Source: Limnohabitans sp. G3-2 | GTDB taxonomy: Bacteria; Pseudomonadota; Gammaproteobacteria; Burkholderiales; Burkholderiaceae_C | Direction of reading: 5' to 3' | DNA length: 64,000 nucleotides | NCBI RefSeq assembly: GCF_002778275.1 | Contig: NZ_NESG01000005.1 | Span: forward strand, 186,001 to 250,000 | Shown here: one piece after another, positions 1 through 9,890 of the stretch | Numbering within the stretch: the stretch's first letter is position 1 | How the letters are laid out: each line of letters opens with the position of its first letter | Position numbers and translations under genes: made by a program | Notes under the pieces: model-generated | Seen by the model: only the letters and a program-made list of their open reading frames with translations | What the model was told of the DNA's origin: nothing | Database searches by the model: none

Positions 1-24
1 ATCTTAAGACATTGGGGTGTCAGG

Positions 25-59
25 GCTGGATTCGCAGCCTGTAGCACCGTGAATCCAGC
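25..59. repeat. Perfect 9-bp inverted repeat (hairpin)
   Basis: GCTGGATTC at 25-33 pairs perfectly with GAATCCAGC at 51-59 around a 17-nt loop. It lies upstream of the toxin-antitoxin pair near the window edge. It could be the terminator of a gene outside the window (no T-tract is visible), a recombination site or an operator; the sequence alone does not decide. Confidence 0.4.
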
Positions 60-76
60 TGCATCCAAGACTTGCC

Positions 77-115
77 GGGTTGCACAAAACACCCATTGGT
101 TGCAAAATACAACCC
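77..115. promoter_or_regulatory. Candidate autoregulatory operator of the TA operon
   Basis: GGGTTG at 77-82 is repeated as GGTTG at 98-102 and mirrored by CAACCC at 110-115, giving a short palindrome GGTTG-N7-CAACC just upstream of the antitoxin start. Ribbon-helix-helix antitoxins commonly repress their own promoter through such sites. The function is inferred from position; a GGAG ribosome-binding site follows at 121-124. Confidence 0.35.
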
Positions 116-131
116 ACCAAGGAGATGCCCC

Positions 132-347
132 ATGGCTGTTGCAATGAAACTATCGGACGAGTTGGTCGAAGACGCCAAACCTTACGCCGCCGCAGAGCAC
201 CGCTCGGTGCCACGGCAAATCGAGTATTGGGCACGCATCGGCAAAGCCGTGATCGACAACCCGGACATGCCTTTGCGGCTGATTCAAGACACCATGCTCT
301 CGCGTGAAGAAGTCAAAGCTGGACTGGCTGCGCTTGAGTTTGGCTGA
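132..347 (+). CDS. ParD-like antitoxin
   Basis: A 71-residue protein resembling the ParD-like family of type II antitoxins. The N-terminal half (about residues 4-40) has the size and pattern of a ribbon-helix-helix DNA-binding domain: a short strand around AMKLS, then two helices. The remainder would wrap the toxin. The ATG at 132 is chosen because GGAG lies about 8 bp upstream and the product then matches the family; an in-frame ATG at 72 would add 20 unlikely residues. Its stop codon overlaps the start of the next gene (TGATG), typical of a co-translated antitoxin-toxin pair. Expected role: neutralise the partner toxin and repress the operon. Confidence 0.75.
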   Translation: MAVAMKLSDELVEDAKPYAAAEHRSVPRQIEYWARIGKAVIDNPDMPLRLIQDTMLSREEVKAGLAALEFG

Positions 348-646
348 TGCTGCAAGTCAGCGCCTCGCCATCGTTCAACCGGGTGGCCAAAAAACTGCAC
401 GCCCGGGACAAGAAAACACTGGATGAAGCCATCAAAGCCATTCTTCAAAATCCGCAGCTGGGCGAAGAAAAGAAAGGCGACCTCGCGGGTGTGTTCGTCT
501 ACAAGTTCAAATTGAACGGCCAAGAAACCCTGCTGGCCTATGAACTGCAGCCGCACAAAACAGCCCCTTTCGAAGCCATATTGCTGGCGGCTTGCAAGGC
601 GTCCGCGCCGCCGATTGGCGGCGCGTCCGGTGGAAGGGTGGCTTAG
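347..646 (+). CDS. RelE/ParE-superfamily toxin
   Basis: A 99-residue protein whose size, basic N-terminal helices (about residues 8-32) and following strand-rich segment (GVFVYKFKLNGQETLLAYEL) fit the RelE/ParE toxin fold. The family contains mRNA interferases (RelE, HigB) and gyrase poisons (ParE); which activity applies cannot be read from this sequence. The start overlaps the antitoxin stop by one base, so translation is probably coupled. The last 4 bp overlap the end of the convergent gene at 643-1134. The pair is likely a selfish or stabilising module, positioned just outside the end of the his gene cluster. Confidence 0.75.
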   Translation: MLQVSASPSFNRVAKKLHARDKKTLDEAIKAILQNPQLGEEKKGDLAGVFVYKFKLNGQETLLAYELQPHKTAPFEAILLAACKASAPPIGGASGGRVA

Positions 647-1134
647 GCCTTGCCCTTCACCAACACGTGCTCGGTCTTGATGTCTTTGGGTGACAAACCG
701 AACTTGCTGTAGTAACTCGCATGGCTGGTGTCTTGGAAAGCATCTTTCCTTGCCTCAAAGTAGTCCTTGGAATACCAAGCCACCGAGAACTCCATCAGCA
801 TCTTGTCGCGGTACGACTCTTTCCAAGCCCAGAGAATCACGGGATCGGTTCTTGCGCGCATGCGCTCGTCTGACCACTGAAGCATTCGTGCGCATCGAAT
901 CACATCGTCTTCATGGATGAAGTTCATCTTCACCACTGTGTACGCATACGGCTTGAGGTGGTCATGCTGCTCAAGCGCAGAGCCGTGAAGAATCTGTGTC
1001 CGCTGCGTTCGACCTTGAATCAGCCGCTCAAGAACGTGCTTCGGGAGAGGCTTGACCTCGTCTTGGATCACATTCAGGACGTCCGTAGCCAGAACGATCT
1101 TCTCGGTATTGGCATCTGTTTTTCTTGTGGCCAT
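643..1134 (-). CDS. Hypothetical protein, unrecognised
   Basis: A 163-residue soluble protein that I do not recognise. The start at 1134 is supported by a strong GGAGG ribosome-binding site 8 bp upstream; a longer reading frame to 1257 exists but has no such site. The protein is charged and mostly helical in appearance, with many Trp, Tyr and Met residues in the second half (MLMEFSVAWYSKDYFEARK), no signal peptide, membrane segment or obvious catalytic motif. Its 3' end overlaps the toxin gene tail by 4 bp in convergent orientation. Together with the TA pair it may be part of a small accessory insertion beside the his cluster. Confidence 0.6.
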   Translation of the reverse strand: MATRKTDANTEKIVLATDVLNVIQDEVKPLPKHVLERLIQGRTQRTQILHGSALEQHDHLKPYAYTVVKMNFIHEDDVIRCARMLQWSDERMRARTDPVILWAWKESYRDKMLMEFSVAWYSKDYFEARKDAFQDTSHASYYSKFGLSPKDIKTEHVLVKGKA

Positions 1135-1536
1135 TTTCTTTCCTCCTTTTGCTGCGCCTTCAGAAACCAGGAGGCGCGACTGGTGTATGGGCGAGGCCTG
1201 ACGGTTGACATGAAAGGTGTGCCATGGCTTTGTGCTGGTGAAAATGGGCCATGACACCCGCTGCCCCTTTTGCAGTCCACCCGTTTGCCCGATCAGGTGA
1301 GAGAGCGGTTTTTCACGTGCACTATAGCGTCAACATTGAAAAATGAACACCATATAGCGCAATTTTTATGCACTGGCGTGCCATGCAGCCCGGCGGGCAG
1401 CGCCACCCATCGCACGCTGGGTGTGGCCGGTGTGGCATCGGTTTTGAATCAGCAGGAAAGATCGCAAGGACAAATCAGGGGGGCCCCGCCAGCCCGATGG
1501 GGGCCTGGCTTTCTACGTGATCGATGGATCAGCGCA
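1135..1536. other. Gene-poor spacer downstream of hisF
   Basis: About 400 bp without a convincing gene. It contains the leader of the 643-1134 gene, an AT-richer stretch with the direct repeat TATAGCG at 1323-1329 and 1353-1359 (30 bp apart, about three helical turns), and the hairpin GGCCCC (1482-1487) / GGGGCC (1500-1505), which could end his transcription although no U-tract follows. hisI and hisE, which often follow hisF in related genomes, are absent here. Confidence 0.4.
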
Positions 1537-2337
<801 letters not shown>

Positions 2338-2360
2338 GGCGACTTCTCTTTTTGGATGGT

Positions 2361-3218
2361 TCAGGGGTTGCGCACTTGCAAGCGCTGCCAACCCGCCCAG
2401 CGCCCGCCCGCTGGCAAGGTGATGGGTTCGTAGACCTGCGCGGCTTCGACGCAGAGCATCTGTCGCCAGCCGCCGCCTGGCATGTCGGCCAGGCGTTGAC
2501 ACAGGTCTTGCGCGGGGTTCCAGACCACGGTGTTGGCCCAGCTGGGGCTTTGGCTGATGTGCAGGCTTTGGTTCAGCGTCAGCGGATTCGGTGCAGCTTC
2601 GTACACGCGGTCAAATTCGGCGGCAAAGCCGATCGCCTCGGCCGCGTGCGCATGCGAGTTGGTGAGTGAATCCCACTCGGGCTGACCACCCAAGCCCTGC
2701 AGCGTGGCCTGCGTGACATCGGGCACGGCCAAATAGGTGTGCAGTGCGCCCGAAAACGCCAAGGGCTGGGCGTCGGTGTTGTGGATGTTCAGGGTCAGCT
2801 GCAAGGCACCTGGACTCAGATCGATGTGCAGCGCCAAGGCAAAGGCTTGCGGCCACCACTGGCGGGTCTGGGCGTTGTCTCTCAGGCGCAAGGCAAGGCG
2901 GGCATGCTCGGCACCCAGTTCGGGCGCATCGGCCTGCCAGGCCACGTTGCGGGCAAAGCCGTGTTTGGGCAGGCGCTCGGCCAGGGGGCCGCGTTGGTTG
3001 AACTGCGGAAAGCAGACGGGCACACCGCCGCGGATGGCGGCTTGGCCGTCCATCACGCTGTGGGGGCTGAGGTACAGCCGCTCTTGGCCGCCCGACACCC
3101 AAGACAGCACATGCGCGCCGTGCAGGGCCACCACCAAGCGATCACCTTGCGGCAACGCCAACTCGCAAGCCGGCAGGCCTGCGAACACGGTGTCGCGACA
3201 AGTGGCCTGCCCGCTCAT
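2361..3218 (-). CDS. D-hexose-6-phosphate mutarotase (YeaD family)
   Basis: A 285-residue aldose 1-epimerase-like protein of the YeaD/glucose-6-phosphate 1-epimerase group, which interconverts alpha and beta anomers of hexose 6-phosphates. Family hallmarks: HGAHVLSW (about residues 33-40), [12 protein letters not shown] (about 63-74), KHGFARN (about 85-91), the putative catalytic His in [10 protein letters not shown] and the Glu in [10 protein letters not shown] near the C-terminus. It sits between hisA and hisF with short gaps on both sides, so it is very probably co-transcribed with them, although the reaction has no direct place in histidine synthesis. Confidence 0.9.
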   Translation of the reverse strand: MSGQATCRDTVFAGLPACELALPQGDRLVVALHGAHVLSWVSGGQERLYLSPHSVMDGQAAIRGGVPVCFPQFNQRGPLAERLPKHGFARNVAWQADAPELGAEHARLALRLRDNAQTRQWWPQAFALALHIDLSPGALQLTLNIHNTDAQPLAFSGALHTYLAVPDVTQATLQGLGGQPEWDSLTNSHAHAAEAIGFAAEFDRVYEAAPNPLTLNQSLHISQSPSWANTVVWNPAQDLCQRLADMPGGGWRQMLCVEAAQVYEPITLPAGGRWAGWQRLQVRNP

Positions 3219-3237
3219 CTGGCTTGTCCTGTGGGGT

Positions 3238-3978
3238 TCAACCGTTCAGTTCGTCGGCGCGTTGCTGCGCCAGCGCGAAGTCGAGGTCGCCCGAATACAC
3301 GGCGCGGCCGCAGATCACGCCTTCCACGCCTTCGTCTTCCACGGCGCAGAGCTGCTCGATGTCGGCCATGTTGGACAGACCGCCTGAGGCAATCACGGGA
3401 ATGTGGAGGGCTTGGGCCAGTTTGACGGTGGCGTCGATGTTGATGCCGCTCAACATGCCGTCGCGGCCGATGTCGGTGTAGATGATGGACTCAACGCCCC
3501 AGTCTTCGAACTTCTTGGCCAGGTCCACCACCTCGTGGCCAGTGAGCTTGCTCCAGCCGTCGGTGGCGACTTTGCCGTCCTTGGCGTCCAGGCCCACGAT
3601 GATGTGGCCGCCAAAAGCGGTGCAGGCGTCTTTCAAGAAGCCGGGGTTCTTCACGGCGGCGGTGCCGATGATCACGTAGCGCAGGCCGCTGTCGATGTAT
3701 TTTTCAATCGTGTCCAGATCGCGGATGCCACCGCCGAGCTGCACCGGGATGTCGTCGCCCACGGCCTTGAGAATGGACTTGATGGCACTGAAGTTTTGCG
3801 GCTTGCCCGCGAAGGCGCCGTTCAAATCCACCAGATGCAGACGGCGTGCGCCTTTTTCGAGCCAGGTGCGTGCCATGGCAGCCGGGTCTTCGCCGAATGT
3901 CGTGGCTTGGTCCATATCGCCCTGTTTGAGGCGAACGCAGTGGCCGTCTTTGAGGTCAATGGCGGGGATCAGAATCAT
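3238..3978 (-). CDS. hisA: HisA, ProFAR isomerase
   Basis: 1-(5-phosphoribosyl)-5-[(5-phosphoribosylamino)methylideneamino]imidazole-4-carboxamide isomerase, the Amadori step of histidine synthesis making PRFAR for HisFH. 246 residues, a TIM barrel homologous to HisF. The start [12 protein letters not shown] places the catalytic Asp8; the second catalytic Asp lies in [10 protein letters not shown] (about residue 129). Phosphate-binding motifs LGGGIRD and IASGGLSN are present. It lies about 50 bp downstream of hisH in the same operon. Confidence 0.97.
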   Translation of the reverse strand: MILIPAIDLKDGHCVRLKQGDMDQATTFGEDPAAMARTWLEKGARRLHLVDLNGAFAGKPQNFSAIKSILKAVGDDIPVQLGGGIRDLDTIEKYIDSGLRYVIIGTAAVKNPGFLKDACTAFGGHIIVGLDAKDGKVATDGWSKLTGHEVVDLAKKFEDWGVESIIYTDIGRDGMLSGINIDATVKLAQALHIPVIASGGLSNMADIEQLCAVEDEGVEGVICGRAVYSGDLDFALAQQRADELNG

Positions 3979-4026
3979 GGCGAATTTAAAAAGGCTGAGG
4001 GGCTGAATAACGGCAGTGAAAACTTC

Positions 4027-4683
4027 TCAAGGCTGCCAGTGGAGGAAATTGCGGAACAAGGCCAAGCCTTGGGCCGCGCTTTTTTCGGGGTGAAACTGGG
4101 TGGCAAAAATGTTGTCGCGGGCCGTGGCGCAGGCAAAGCGGCCGCCGTAATCGGTCTGGGCCGCGCTGTGCGCCGGGTTGGCCACCTGGGCATAAAAGCT
4201 GTGCACAAAATAATACCAGCTGCCGTCCGCAATGCCGCGCCACAAGGGGTGCGCCGGTGCCTCTTGCCAGACCTGGTTCCAGCCCATTTGCGGCACTTTG
4301 TAGCGGGTGCCATCGGGCTGGATGCGTCCGGCCAAATCGAACTTGACCACGCGCCCAGGGATCAGGCCCAAGCCGGGCGTATCGCCCTCGTCGCTGTGGT
4401 CGAGCAGCATTTGCATGCCCACGCACACGCCAAACAGGGGCTTGGATGCCGCGGCTTCGAGCACAGCCTCCATCAAGCCGGACTCACGCAGCTCGCGCAT
4501 GCAATCGGGCATGGCGCCCTGCCCCGGCAAGACCACCCGGTGGGCGTCGCGCACGACCTGCGAATCCGACGTGACGGTGACTTCGGCATGGTCCACGCTG
4601 GAGGCCGCATGCATCACCGCCTGCGCCACCGAGCGCAGGTTGCCCATGCCGTAGTCCACAACAGCGACGCGGTTGACGCTCAT
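4027..4683 (-). CDS. hisH: Imidazole glycerol phosphate synthase subunit HisH
   Basis: Glutamine amidotransferase subunit of IGP synthase, supplying ammonia to HisF. 218 residues in the class I GATase fold: YGMGNLRS near the N-terminus, the oxyanion loop LPGQGAM, nucleophile Cys87 in GVCVGMQ, and the His198/Glu200 pair in FHPEKS. The ATG at 4683 ([12 protein letters not shown]) is chosen because it matches the family and sits 2 bp after the hisB stop; the frame extends upstream inside hisB without support. Confidence 0.96.
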   Translation of the reverse strand: MSVNRVAVVDYGMGNLRSVAQAVMHAASSVDHAEVTVTSDSQVVRDAHRVVLPGQGAMPDCMRELRESGLMEAVLEAAASKPLFGVCVGMQMLLDHSDEGDTPGLGLIPGRVVKFDLAGRIQPDGTRYKVPQMGWNQVWQEAPAHPLWRGIADGSWYYFVHSFYAQVANPAHSAAQTDYGGRFACATARDNIFATQFHPEKSAAQGLALFRNFLHWQP

Positions 4684-4685
4684 GC

Positions 4686-5276
4686 TCAGAGACTTCCTTT
4701 GGTGGAAGGGATCACACCCGCCGAGCGGGGATCGAGTTCGAGCGCGGCGCGCACGGCGCGGGCGAAGGCCTTGAAGATGGTCTCGCACTGGTGGTGCGCG
4801 TTCACGCCCTTGAGGTTGTCGATGTGCAGCGTGCACAGCGCATGGTTCACAAAGCCCTGGAAGAACTCGTACACCAGTTGCGTGTCGAGCGAGCCCAGCG
4901 AGCCGGAGGTGAAATTCACATCCATGTGCAAACCTGGGCGGCCCGAAAAGTCCACCACCACACGGCTCAAAGCTTCGTCGAGCGGCACATAGGCGTGACC
5001 GTAACGGCGGATGCCTTTTTTGTCGCCCATGGCTTGCGCGAACGCCTGGCCCAGGGTGATGCCAATGTCTTCGACGGTGTGGTGGCCATCGATGTGCAGG
5101 TCGCCTTCGCAGGCAATGTCCAGGTCGATCAGGCCGTGGCGGGCGATTTGGTCCAGCATGTGGTCCAGAAAACCGATGCCCGAGGCCAGTTTGGCCTGGC
5201 CCGTGCCATCCAGGTTGAGGGCCACTCGGATCTTCGTCTCGGCGGTTTTGCGGGTGACGGCAGCGGTGCGGTTCAT
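4686..5276 (-). CDS. hisB: Imidazoleglycerol-phosphate dehydratase
   Basis: Dehydrates imidazole glycerol phosphate to imidazole acetol phosphate. 196 residues, the monofunctional HisB form without the phosphatase domain found in enterics, as expected for a betaproteobacterium. The Mn-binding His motifs are clear: [28 protein letters not shown] and [14 protein letters not shown], plus LDEALSR and FSGRPG. The start overlaps the hisC stop by 4 bp (ATGA), indicating translational coupling. Histidinol-phosphate phosphatase must be encoded elsewhere. Confidence 0.97.
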   Translation of the reverse strand: MNRTAAVTRKTAETKIRVALNLDGTGQAKLASGIGFLDHMLDQIARHGLIDLDIACEGDLHIDGHHTVEDIGITLGQAFAQAMGDKKGIRRYGHAYVPLDEALSRVVVDFSGRPGLHMDVNFTSGSLGSLDTQLVYEFFQGFVNHALCTLHIDNLKGVNAHHQCETIFKAFARAVRAALELDPRSAGVIPSTKGSL

Positions 5277-6358
5277 AAGGAGGCTTTCAAAGCGGCGAGG
5301 AGTTGGTCGTTTTCGGTGGCCGTGCCCACCGTCAGGCGCAGGCAGTTGGCCAGCAATGGGTGCATTTTAGAAATGTTCTTGATCAACACCCCTTGGGCCT
5401 TGAGGCCGTCAAAGGTTTTGGCCGCATCGGGCACGCGGGCCAGAATCATGTTGGCCTCGCTCGGGAAGGGGGTGACGCCGGGCATGGCGGCCAGCGCTTT
5501 CAACAAACGGGTGCGCTGCTCGCGCAGGTCTTTGGCTTGGGCCGCAAACACATCGGTGTGCTCCAGCGCAAACAGGGCGCACTCGCAGTTGAGCACGCTG
5601 ATGTTGTAAGGCGGGCGCACTTTGTCGATCTCGGCGATGAGGGCCTTGGGGCCGATCATGTAACCCAAGCGAACCCCGGCCAAACCAAATTTGCTGAGCG
5701 TGCGCATCAACAGCACATGCGAGTGGCGCGTGATGCGGTCGGCATAGCTGCGGCTGGCAAAGGGTTGGTAGGCCTCGTCCATGACCACCAAACCGCCTTG
5801 CGCACCTTGCGCGAGGACGATTTTCTCGATCACCTCGTCATGCCACAAATTGCCCGTGGGGTTGTTGGGGTAAGCCAAATAGACGATGGACGGCTTGTGC
5901 TCAGCTATGGCGGCCAGCATGGCGGCTTCGTCGAGTTCGAAGTCGGCCGTGAGCGGCACACCATGGAAGGCCAAGCCTTGCAGCTGAGCGCTCATGGCGT
6001 ACATCACAAAGCCGGGCAAGGGCGAAAGAATCGAAGCGCCAGGCACATCGCAAGCCAGCGCCAGCAAGGAAATCAATTCGTCGGAGCCGTTGCCCAACAT
6101 GATGTCGAAGCCTTCGGGCATGCCGGCGTATTGGGCCAAAGCTTGGCGCAGTTCATTCACACGGCCATCGGGGTAGCGGTTGAGCGCCAGCGCGCCCAGG
6201 CGTTCACCCAAGGCCTTTTGCAAATCTGCAGGCAGGCGGTGCGGGTTTTCCATCGCGTCGAGCTTGACCATGCCGACCGAGTCCTGGATGGCGTAGGCGT
6301 GCATGGACTGCACGTCTTGGCGGATTCTTTGCAGGAGTTCAGGACGGACTTGGCTCAT
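5273..6358 (-). CDS. hisC: Histidinol-phosphate aminotransferase
   Basis: PLP enzyme transferring the amino group from glutamate to imidazole acetol phosphate. 361 residues of fold type I. Visible are LDAMENPH near residue 34, the cofactor-loop GNGSDELI (90-97), YPNNPTGN (163-170), MDEAYQPF (193-200) and the Schiff-base Lys223 in [15 protein letters not shown]. Overlaps both neighbours by 4 bp (hisD stop/hisC start and hisC stop/hisB start), so it belongs to the core of the his operon. Confidence 0.96.
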   Translation of the reverse strand: MSQVRPELLQRIRQDVQSMHAYAIQDSVGMVKLDAMENPHRLPADLQKALGERLGALALNRYPDGRVNELRQALAQYAGMPEGFDIMLGNGSDELISLLALACDVPGASILSPLPGFVMYAMSAQLQGLAFHGVPLTADFELDEAAMLAAIAEHKPSIVYLAYPNNPTGNLWHDEVIEKIVLAQGAQGGLVVMDEAYQPFASRSYADRITRHSHVLLMRTLSKFGLAGVRLGYMIGPKALIAEIDKVRPPYNISVLNCECALFALEHTDVFAAQAKDLREQRTRLLKALAAMPGVTPFPSEANMILARVPDAAKTFDGLKAQGVLIKNISKMHPLLANCLRLTVGTATENDQLLAALKASL

Positions 6359-7698
6359 GGTGTGTCTCGCATGGGGGGCACAGGGTTCAGGCGCAATTCG
6401 GCGGCGCGGGCGTGCGCTTGCAGGCCTTCGCCATAGGCCAGCTCGGCGGCGATGCGGCCCAGCGGCTGCGCACCGGCTTCGCTCACCTCGATCAAGCTGC
6501 TGCGTTTCTGGAAGTCGTACACGCCCAGGGGCGAGGAGAAACGTGCCGTGCCGCTGGTGGGCAACACGTGGTTGGGGCCGGCGCAGTAGTCGCCCAGCGA
6601 TTCGCTGGTGAAAGCGCCCAAAAAGATGGCCCCTGCGTGGCGCAGCAAGGGCTCCCAGCGGTGCGGCTCGCGGCTCGACACCTCCAAGTGCTCGGGCGCG
6701 ATGCGGTTGCTGATGGCGCAGGCTTCTTCCATGTGGCGCGTGAGGATCAGCGCACCCCGGTCGTTCAGGCTCTTGGCAATGATCTCGCGACGCGGCATCT
6801 GCGGCAGCAGGCGGTCAATGGCGGCCTGCACTTGGGCGATGTACGCCGCATCCGGGCACAGCAAAATGCTTTGCGCCAGCTCGTCGTGCTCGGCCTGGCT
6901 GAAGAGGTCCATCGCCACCCATTCGGCGGGGGTGGAGCCGTCGGCCAAGACCAAAATTTCTGAGGGGCCCGCGATCATGTCGATGCCCACGGTGCCGAAC
7001 ACACGCTTTTTGGCGCTGGCCACATAGGCGTTGCCCGGGCCGGTGATCTTGTCCACTTTGGGGATGGTGGCCGTGCCATACGCCAGCGCGGCCACGGCTT
7101 GCGCACCACCCACCGTGAAGGCGCGGCTCACGCCTGCCACACACGCGGCGGCCAGCACCAGCGGGTTGCGCACGCCCTGCGGCGTGGGCACCACCATGAT
7201 GATCTCTTGCACCCCGGCCACATGGGCAGGAATGGCGTTCATCAACACCGAAGAGGGGTATGCCGCTTTGCCACCAGGCACATAGATGCCCACGCGGTCG
7301 AGCGGCGTGACTTTTTGGCCCAGCAGCGTGCCGTCTTCATCGCGGTAGCTCCAGCTCTCGCCGGACGCTTTCTTTTGCGCTTCATGGTACTGGCGAACCC
7401 GGGCGGCGGCGGCCTGCAGGGCCTCGCGCTGGGGAGCAGGCAGGCTGTCCAAGGCGGACTGCAGCTCGGTTTGGGTGATCTCGAGCGCTGTCACATCGGC
7501 CGCTTGCAGGCCATCAAAGCGCTGGGTGTAGTCGAGCACGGCTGCATCGCCCCGCTTTTGCACATCGGCCAGGATGTCGGCCACACGCTGCTCGATGGCC
7601 GCGTCGGTGTCGGCAGACCAGTGCAGGCGCGCCGCGAAGGCCGCTTCAAAACCGGCGTCCGCCGTGTTCAGTTGCAATGGTTTGGCGTGCAATCCCAT
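6355..7698 (-). CDS. hisD: Histidinol dehydrogenase
   Basis: NAD- and Zn-dependent enzyme for the last two oxidations of histidine synthesis, L-histidinol to L-histidine. 447 residues, near the usual length. Recognisable motifs: [59 protein letters not shown] and the active-site stretch APEHLEV; the C-terminal [16 protein letters not shown] is intact. It begins 2 bp after the hisG stop and ends overlapping the hisC start. Confidence 0.97.
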   Translation of the reverse strand: MGLHAKPLQLNTADAGFEAAFAARLHWSADTDAAIEQRVADILADVQKRGDAAVLDYTQRFDGLQAADVTALEITQTELQSALDSLPAPQREALQAAAARVRQYHEAQKKASGESWSYRDEDGTLLGQKVTPLDRVGIYVPGGKAAYPSSVLMNAIPAHVAGVQEIIMVVPTPQGVRNPLVLAAACVAGVSRAFTVGGAQAVAALAYGTATIPKVDKITGPGNAYVASAKKRVFGTVGIDMIAGPSEILVLADGSTPAEWVAMDLFSQAEHDELAQSILLCPDAAYIAQVQAAIDRLLPQMPRREIIAKSLNDRGALILTRHMEEACAISNRIAPEHLEVSSREPHRWEPLLRHAGAIFLGAFTSESLGDYCAGPNHVLPTSGTARFSSPLGVYDFQKRSSLIEVSEAGAQPLGRIAAELAYGEGLQAHARAAELRLNPVPPMRDTP

Positions 7699-7700
7699 GT

Positions 7701-8342
7701 TCAGTCTTTCTTCACCGCGCCCGCAAAGGCATCGATGATGGCGCGGATCGGCGCTTGTTTGAGCTTGAGTGCGGCTTGGTTGACGACCAGACGCGAGCTG
7801 ATGTCCATGATGCGCTCGACCTCCACCAAGTGGTTGGCCTTGAGCGTGTTGCCGGTCGACACCAGATCGACGATGGCGTCGGCCAGGCCCGTGAGTGGCG
7901 CCAGCTCCATGCTGCCATAGAGCTTGATCAGGTCCACGTGCACACCCTTGGTGGCAAAAAATTCGCGCGCAATCGCGGTGTATTTGGTGGCCACTTTCAG
8001 GCGGGCACCCGTGCGCACCAGCGCCGCGTAGTCGTCATCGGCCCGCACGGCCACGCTCATGCGGCATTTGGCGATGTTCAGGTCCAGCGGCTGGTACAGG
8101 CCTTGGCCGCCGTGCTCAATCAAGGTATCGAGGCCGGTCACGCCCAAGTCGGCACCGCCGTACTCCACATAGGTGGGCACATCGCTGGCACGCACCAACA
8201 CCACGCGCACGTTGGGCTGGTTGGTGGGCAAGATCAACTTGCGCGATTTTTCGGGGTCTTCCAGCACCTCGATGCCCGCGGCTTGGAGCAGCGGCAGGGT
8301 TTCGTCAAAGATGCGTCCTTTGGACAGGGCCAGCGTGATCAT
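7701..8342 (-). CDS. hisG: ATP phosphoribosyltransferase, short form (HisG-S)
   Basis: First, committed step of histidine synthesis: ATP plus PRPP to phosphoribosyl-ATP. At 213 residues it is the short form, lacking the C-terminal ACT-like regulatory domain of the long enzyme. Short HisG proteins need the HisZ subunit for activity and histidine feedback; no hisZ is in this window, so it should be elsewhere in the genome. Motifs: [15 protein letters not shown] at the N-terminus, [11 protein letters not shown] and the PRPP-binding [14 protein letters not shown]. Start overlaps the murA stop by 4 bp. Confidence 0.96.
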   Translation of the reverse strand: MITLALSKGRIFDETLPLLQAAGIEVLEDPEKSRKLILPTNQPNVRVVLVRASDVPTYVEYGGADLGVTGLDTLIEHGGQGLYQPLDLNIAKCRMSVAVRADDDYAALVRTGARLKVATKYTAIAREFFATKGVHVDLIKLYGSMELAPLTGLADAIVDLVSTGNTLKANHLVEVERIMDISSRLVVNQAALKLKQAPIRAIIDAFAGAVKKD

Positions 8343-9604
8343 TTCACTCTTTCAATGTCGGCCCCCAGGCCGCGCAGTTTCAGTTCCATGCGGTCATAGC
8401 CGCGGTCCAGGTGGTAAATGCGGTCAACCACGGTTTCGCCTTCGGCCACCAAGCCGGCAATCACCAAGCTGGCCGAAGCCCGCAAGTCCGTCGCCATGAC
8501 CGTCGCACCCGAGAGCTTTTCAACGCCCTCGATCACCGACACTTTGCCGTCGATCTGGATGTGCGCACCCAGGCGCACCAGCTCGTTGACGTGCATGAAG
8601 CGGTTTTCAAAAATGGTTTCGGTGACCTTGCTGGCACCCTGCGCGATGCAGTTGAGCGCCATGAATTGCGCTTGCATGTCGGTCGGAAAGCCCGGGTACT
8701 CGGTGGTGCGAAAGCTCTGCGCCTTCAGGCGGCCATCGGCCTTGACGCGGATGAAGTCCACACCCGCTTCGATCGTGGCTCCGGCGTCGCGCAGCTTCTC
8801 GATCACAACCTCGAGGTGATCGGCGCGGCCATGGCGCAGGACCACGTCGCCGCCTGTCGCAGCCACAGCGCACAAGAAGGTGCCCGCTTCAATCCGGTCT
8901 GCCACCACTTGGTGCGCGCAACCGTGCAAACGCTCCACACCCTGAATGCGGATGCGGCGCGTGCCATGGCCTTCGATCTTGGCGCCCATTTTGATGAGCA
9001 TCTCGGCCAGGTCTGGAATTTCAGGCTCCTGGGCCGCGTTTTCCAGCACCGTCTCGCCTTCGGCCAAGGCCGCGGCCATCATGAAGTTTTCAGTGCCAGT
9101 GACGGTGACCATGTCGGTGGTGATGCGTGCGCCTTTGAGGCGCGCGCGGCCCGCGGGCAAGCTGGCCAGCATGTAGCCATGGTCCACCGTGATGACAGCG
9201 CCCATGGCCTGCAGGCCTTTGATGTGCTGGTCAACCGGGCGCGAGCCAATGGCGCAGCCGCCTGGCAAAGACACCTTGGCATGGCCAAAGCGGGCCAGCA
9301 GGGGACCCAGTGCCAGAACCGAGGCGCGCATGGTTTTCACCAACTCGTAGGGCGCTTCGGGGTTGTTCAAAGCGCCCGCGTCCAAGGTGACGCGACCGTC
9401 TTCGTGGTGCTCGGCCGTCACGCCCATGTTGCGGATCAGCTTGAGCATGGTCGAGACGTCTTGCAGGCGCGGCACATTGGCCAGCGTCACAGGCTCGGCA
9501 CTCAACAAAGCCGCGCACAGCTCGGGCAGGGCAGCGTTTTTGGCACCCGACACATCGAGCGTGCCTTGCAGGCGGTGGCCACCGCGAATTTTCAGTTTGT
9601 CCAT
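8339..9604 (-). CDS. murA: UDP-N-acetylglucosamine 1-carboxyvinyltransferase
   Basis: First committed step of peptidoglycan synthesis, transferring enolpyruvate from PEP to UDP-GlcNAc in the cytoplasm. 421 residues, usual length. The substrate-binding [12 protein letters not shown] (16-27) and the catalytic Cys117 in [16 protein letters not shown], the residue attacked by fosfomycin, are present. It follows the BolA-like gene by about 37 bp and is coupled to hisG by a 4-bp overlap, an arrangement common in betaproteobacteria. Confidence 0.98.
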   Translation of the reverse strand: MDKLKIRGGHRLQGTLDVSGAKNAALPELCAALLSAEPVTLANVPRLQDVSTMLKLIRNMGVTAEHHEDGRVTLDAGALNNPEAPYELVKTMRASVLALGPLLARFGHAKVSLPGGCAIGSRPVDQHIKGLQAMGAVITVDHGYMLASLPAGRARLKGARITTDMVTVTGTENFMMAAALAEGETVLENAAQEPEIPDLAEMLIKMGAKIEGHGTRRIRIQGVERLHGCAHQVVADRIEAGTFLCAVAATGGDVVLRHGRADHLEVVIEKLRDAGATIEAGVDFIRVKADGRLKAQSFRTTEYPGFPTDMQAQFMALNCIAQGASKVTETIFENRFMHVNELVRLGAHIQIDGKVSVIEGVEKLSGATVMATDLRASASLVIAGLVAEGETVVDRIYHLDRGYDRMELKLRGLGADIERVK

Positions 9605-9641
9605 GGGTCAGGTCGGTGCGTTGGGCCCGAAGGCCTTCGGT

Positions 9642-9884
9642 TCATTTCGCTTGTGCGGCCCATTCAGCGGGCGTGTAGGTTTTCATCGACAAGGCGTGCA
9701 CCTCGTCGGTATGCATTTTTTGGCCCAGCGTGGCGTACACCCTTTGGTGGCGAGCGATGGGACGCATGCCGGCAAAGGCTTCGGACACGACCACGGCACT
9801 CCAGTGGCGGCCATCGCCCTCCACCGTGAGGTGGGTGCACGAAAGGCCTGCGGCGATGATGGCTTGGAGTTGCTCAGCGTTCAT
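9642..9884 (-). CDS. BolA family protein (IbaG/YrbA-like)
   Basis: A small 80-residue BolA-fold protein. The second half has the family signature region RHQRVYATLGQKMHTDEVHAL, including His residues that in BolA/IbaG proteins coordinate a [2Fe-2S] cluster together with a monothiol glutaredoxin. The position directly before murA, near an Mla phospholipid system, matches the E. coli mla-ibaG-murA order and favours the IbaG subgroup. It starts 6 bp after the permease stop. Confidence 0.9.
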   Translation of the reverse strand: MNAEQLQAIIAAGLSCTHLTVEGDGRHWSAVVVSEAFAGMRPIARHQRVYATLGQKMHTDEVHALSMKTYTPAEWAAQAK

Positions 9885-9890
9885 GGGGTT

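Noticed and set aside
77..115. Possible integron attC site ahead of the toxin-antitoxin pair
   Set aside because: TA pairs are common in integron cassettes, but no RYYYAAC/GTTRRRY core pair with the right layout is present.
3403..4992. Plus-strand open frame opposite hisA, hisH and part of hisB
   Set aside because: Overlaps three conserved his genes on the other strand and has no recognisable domain.
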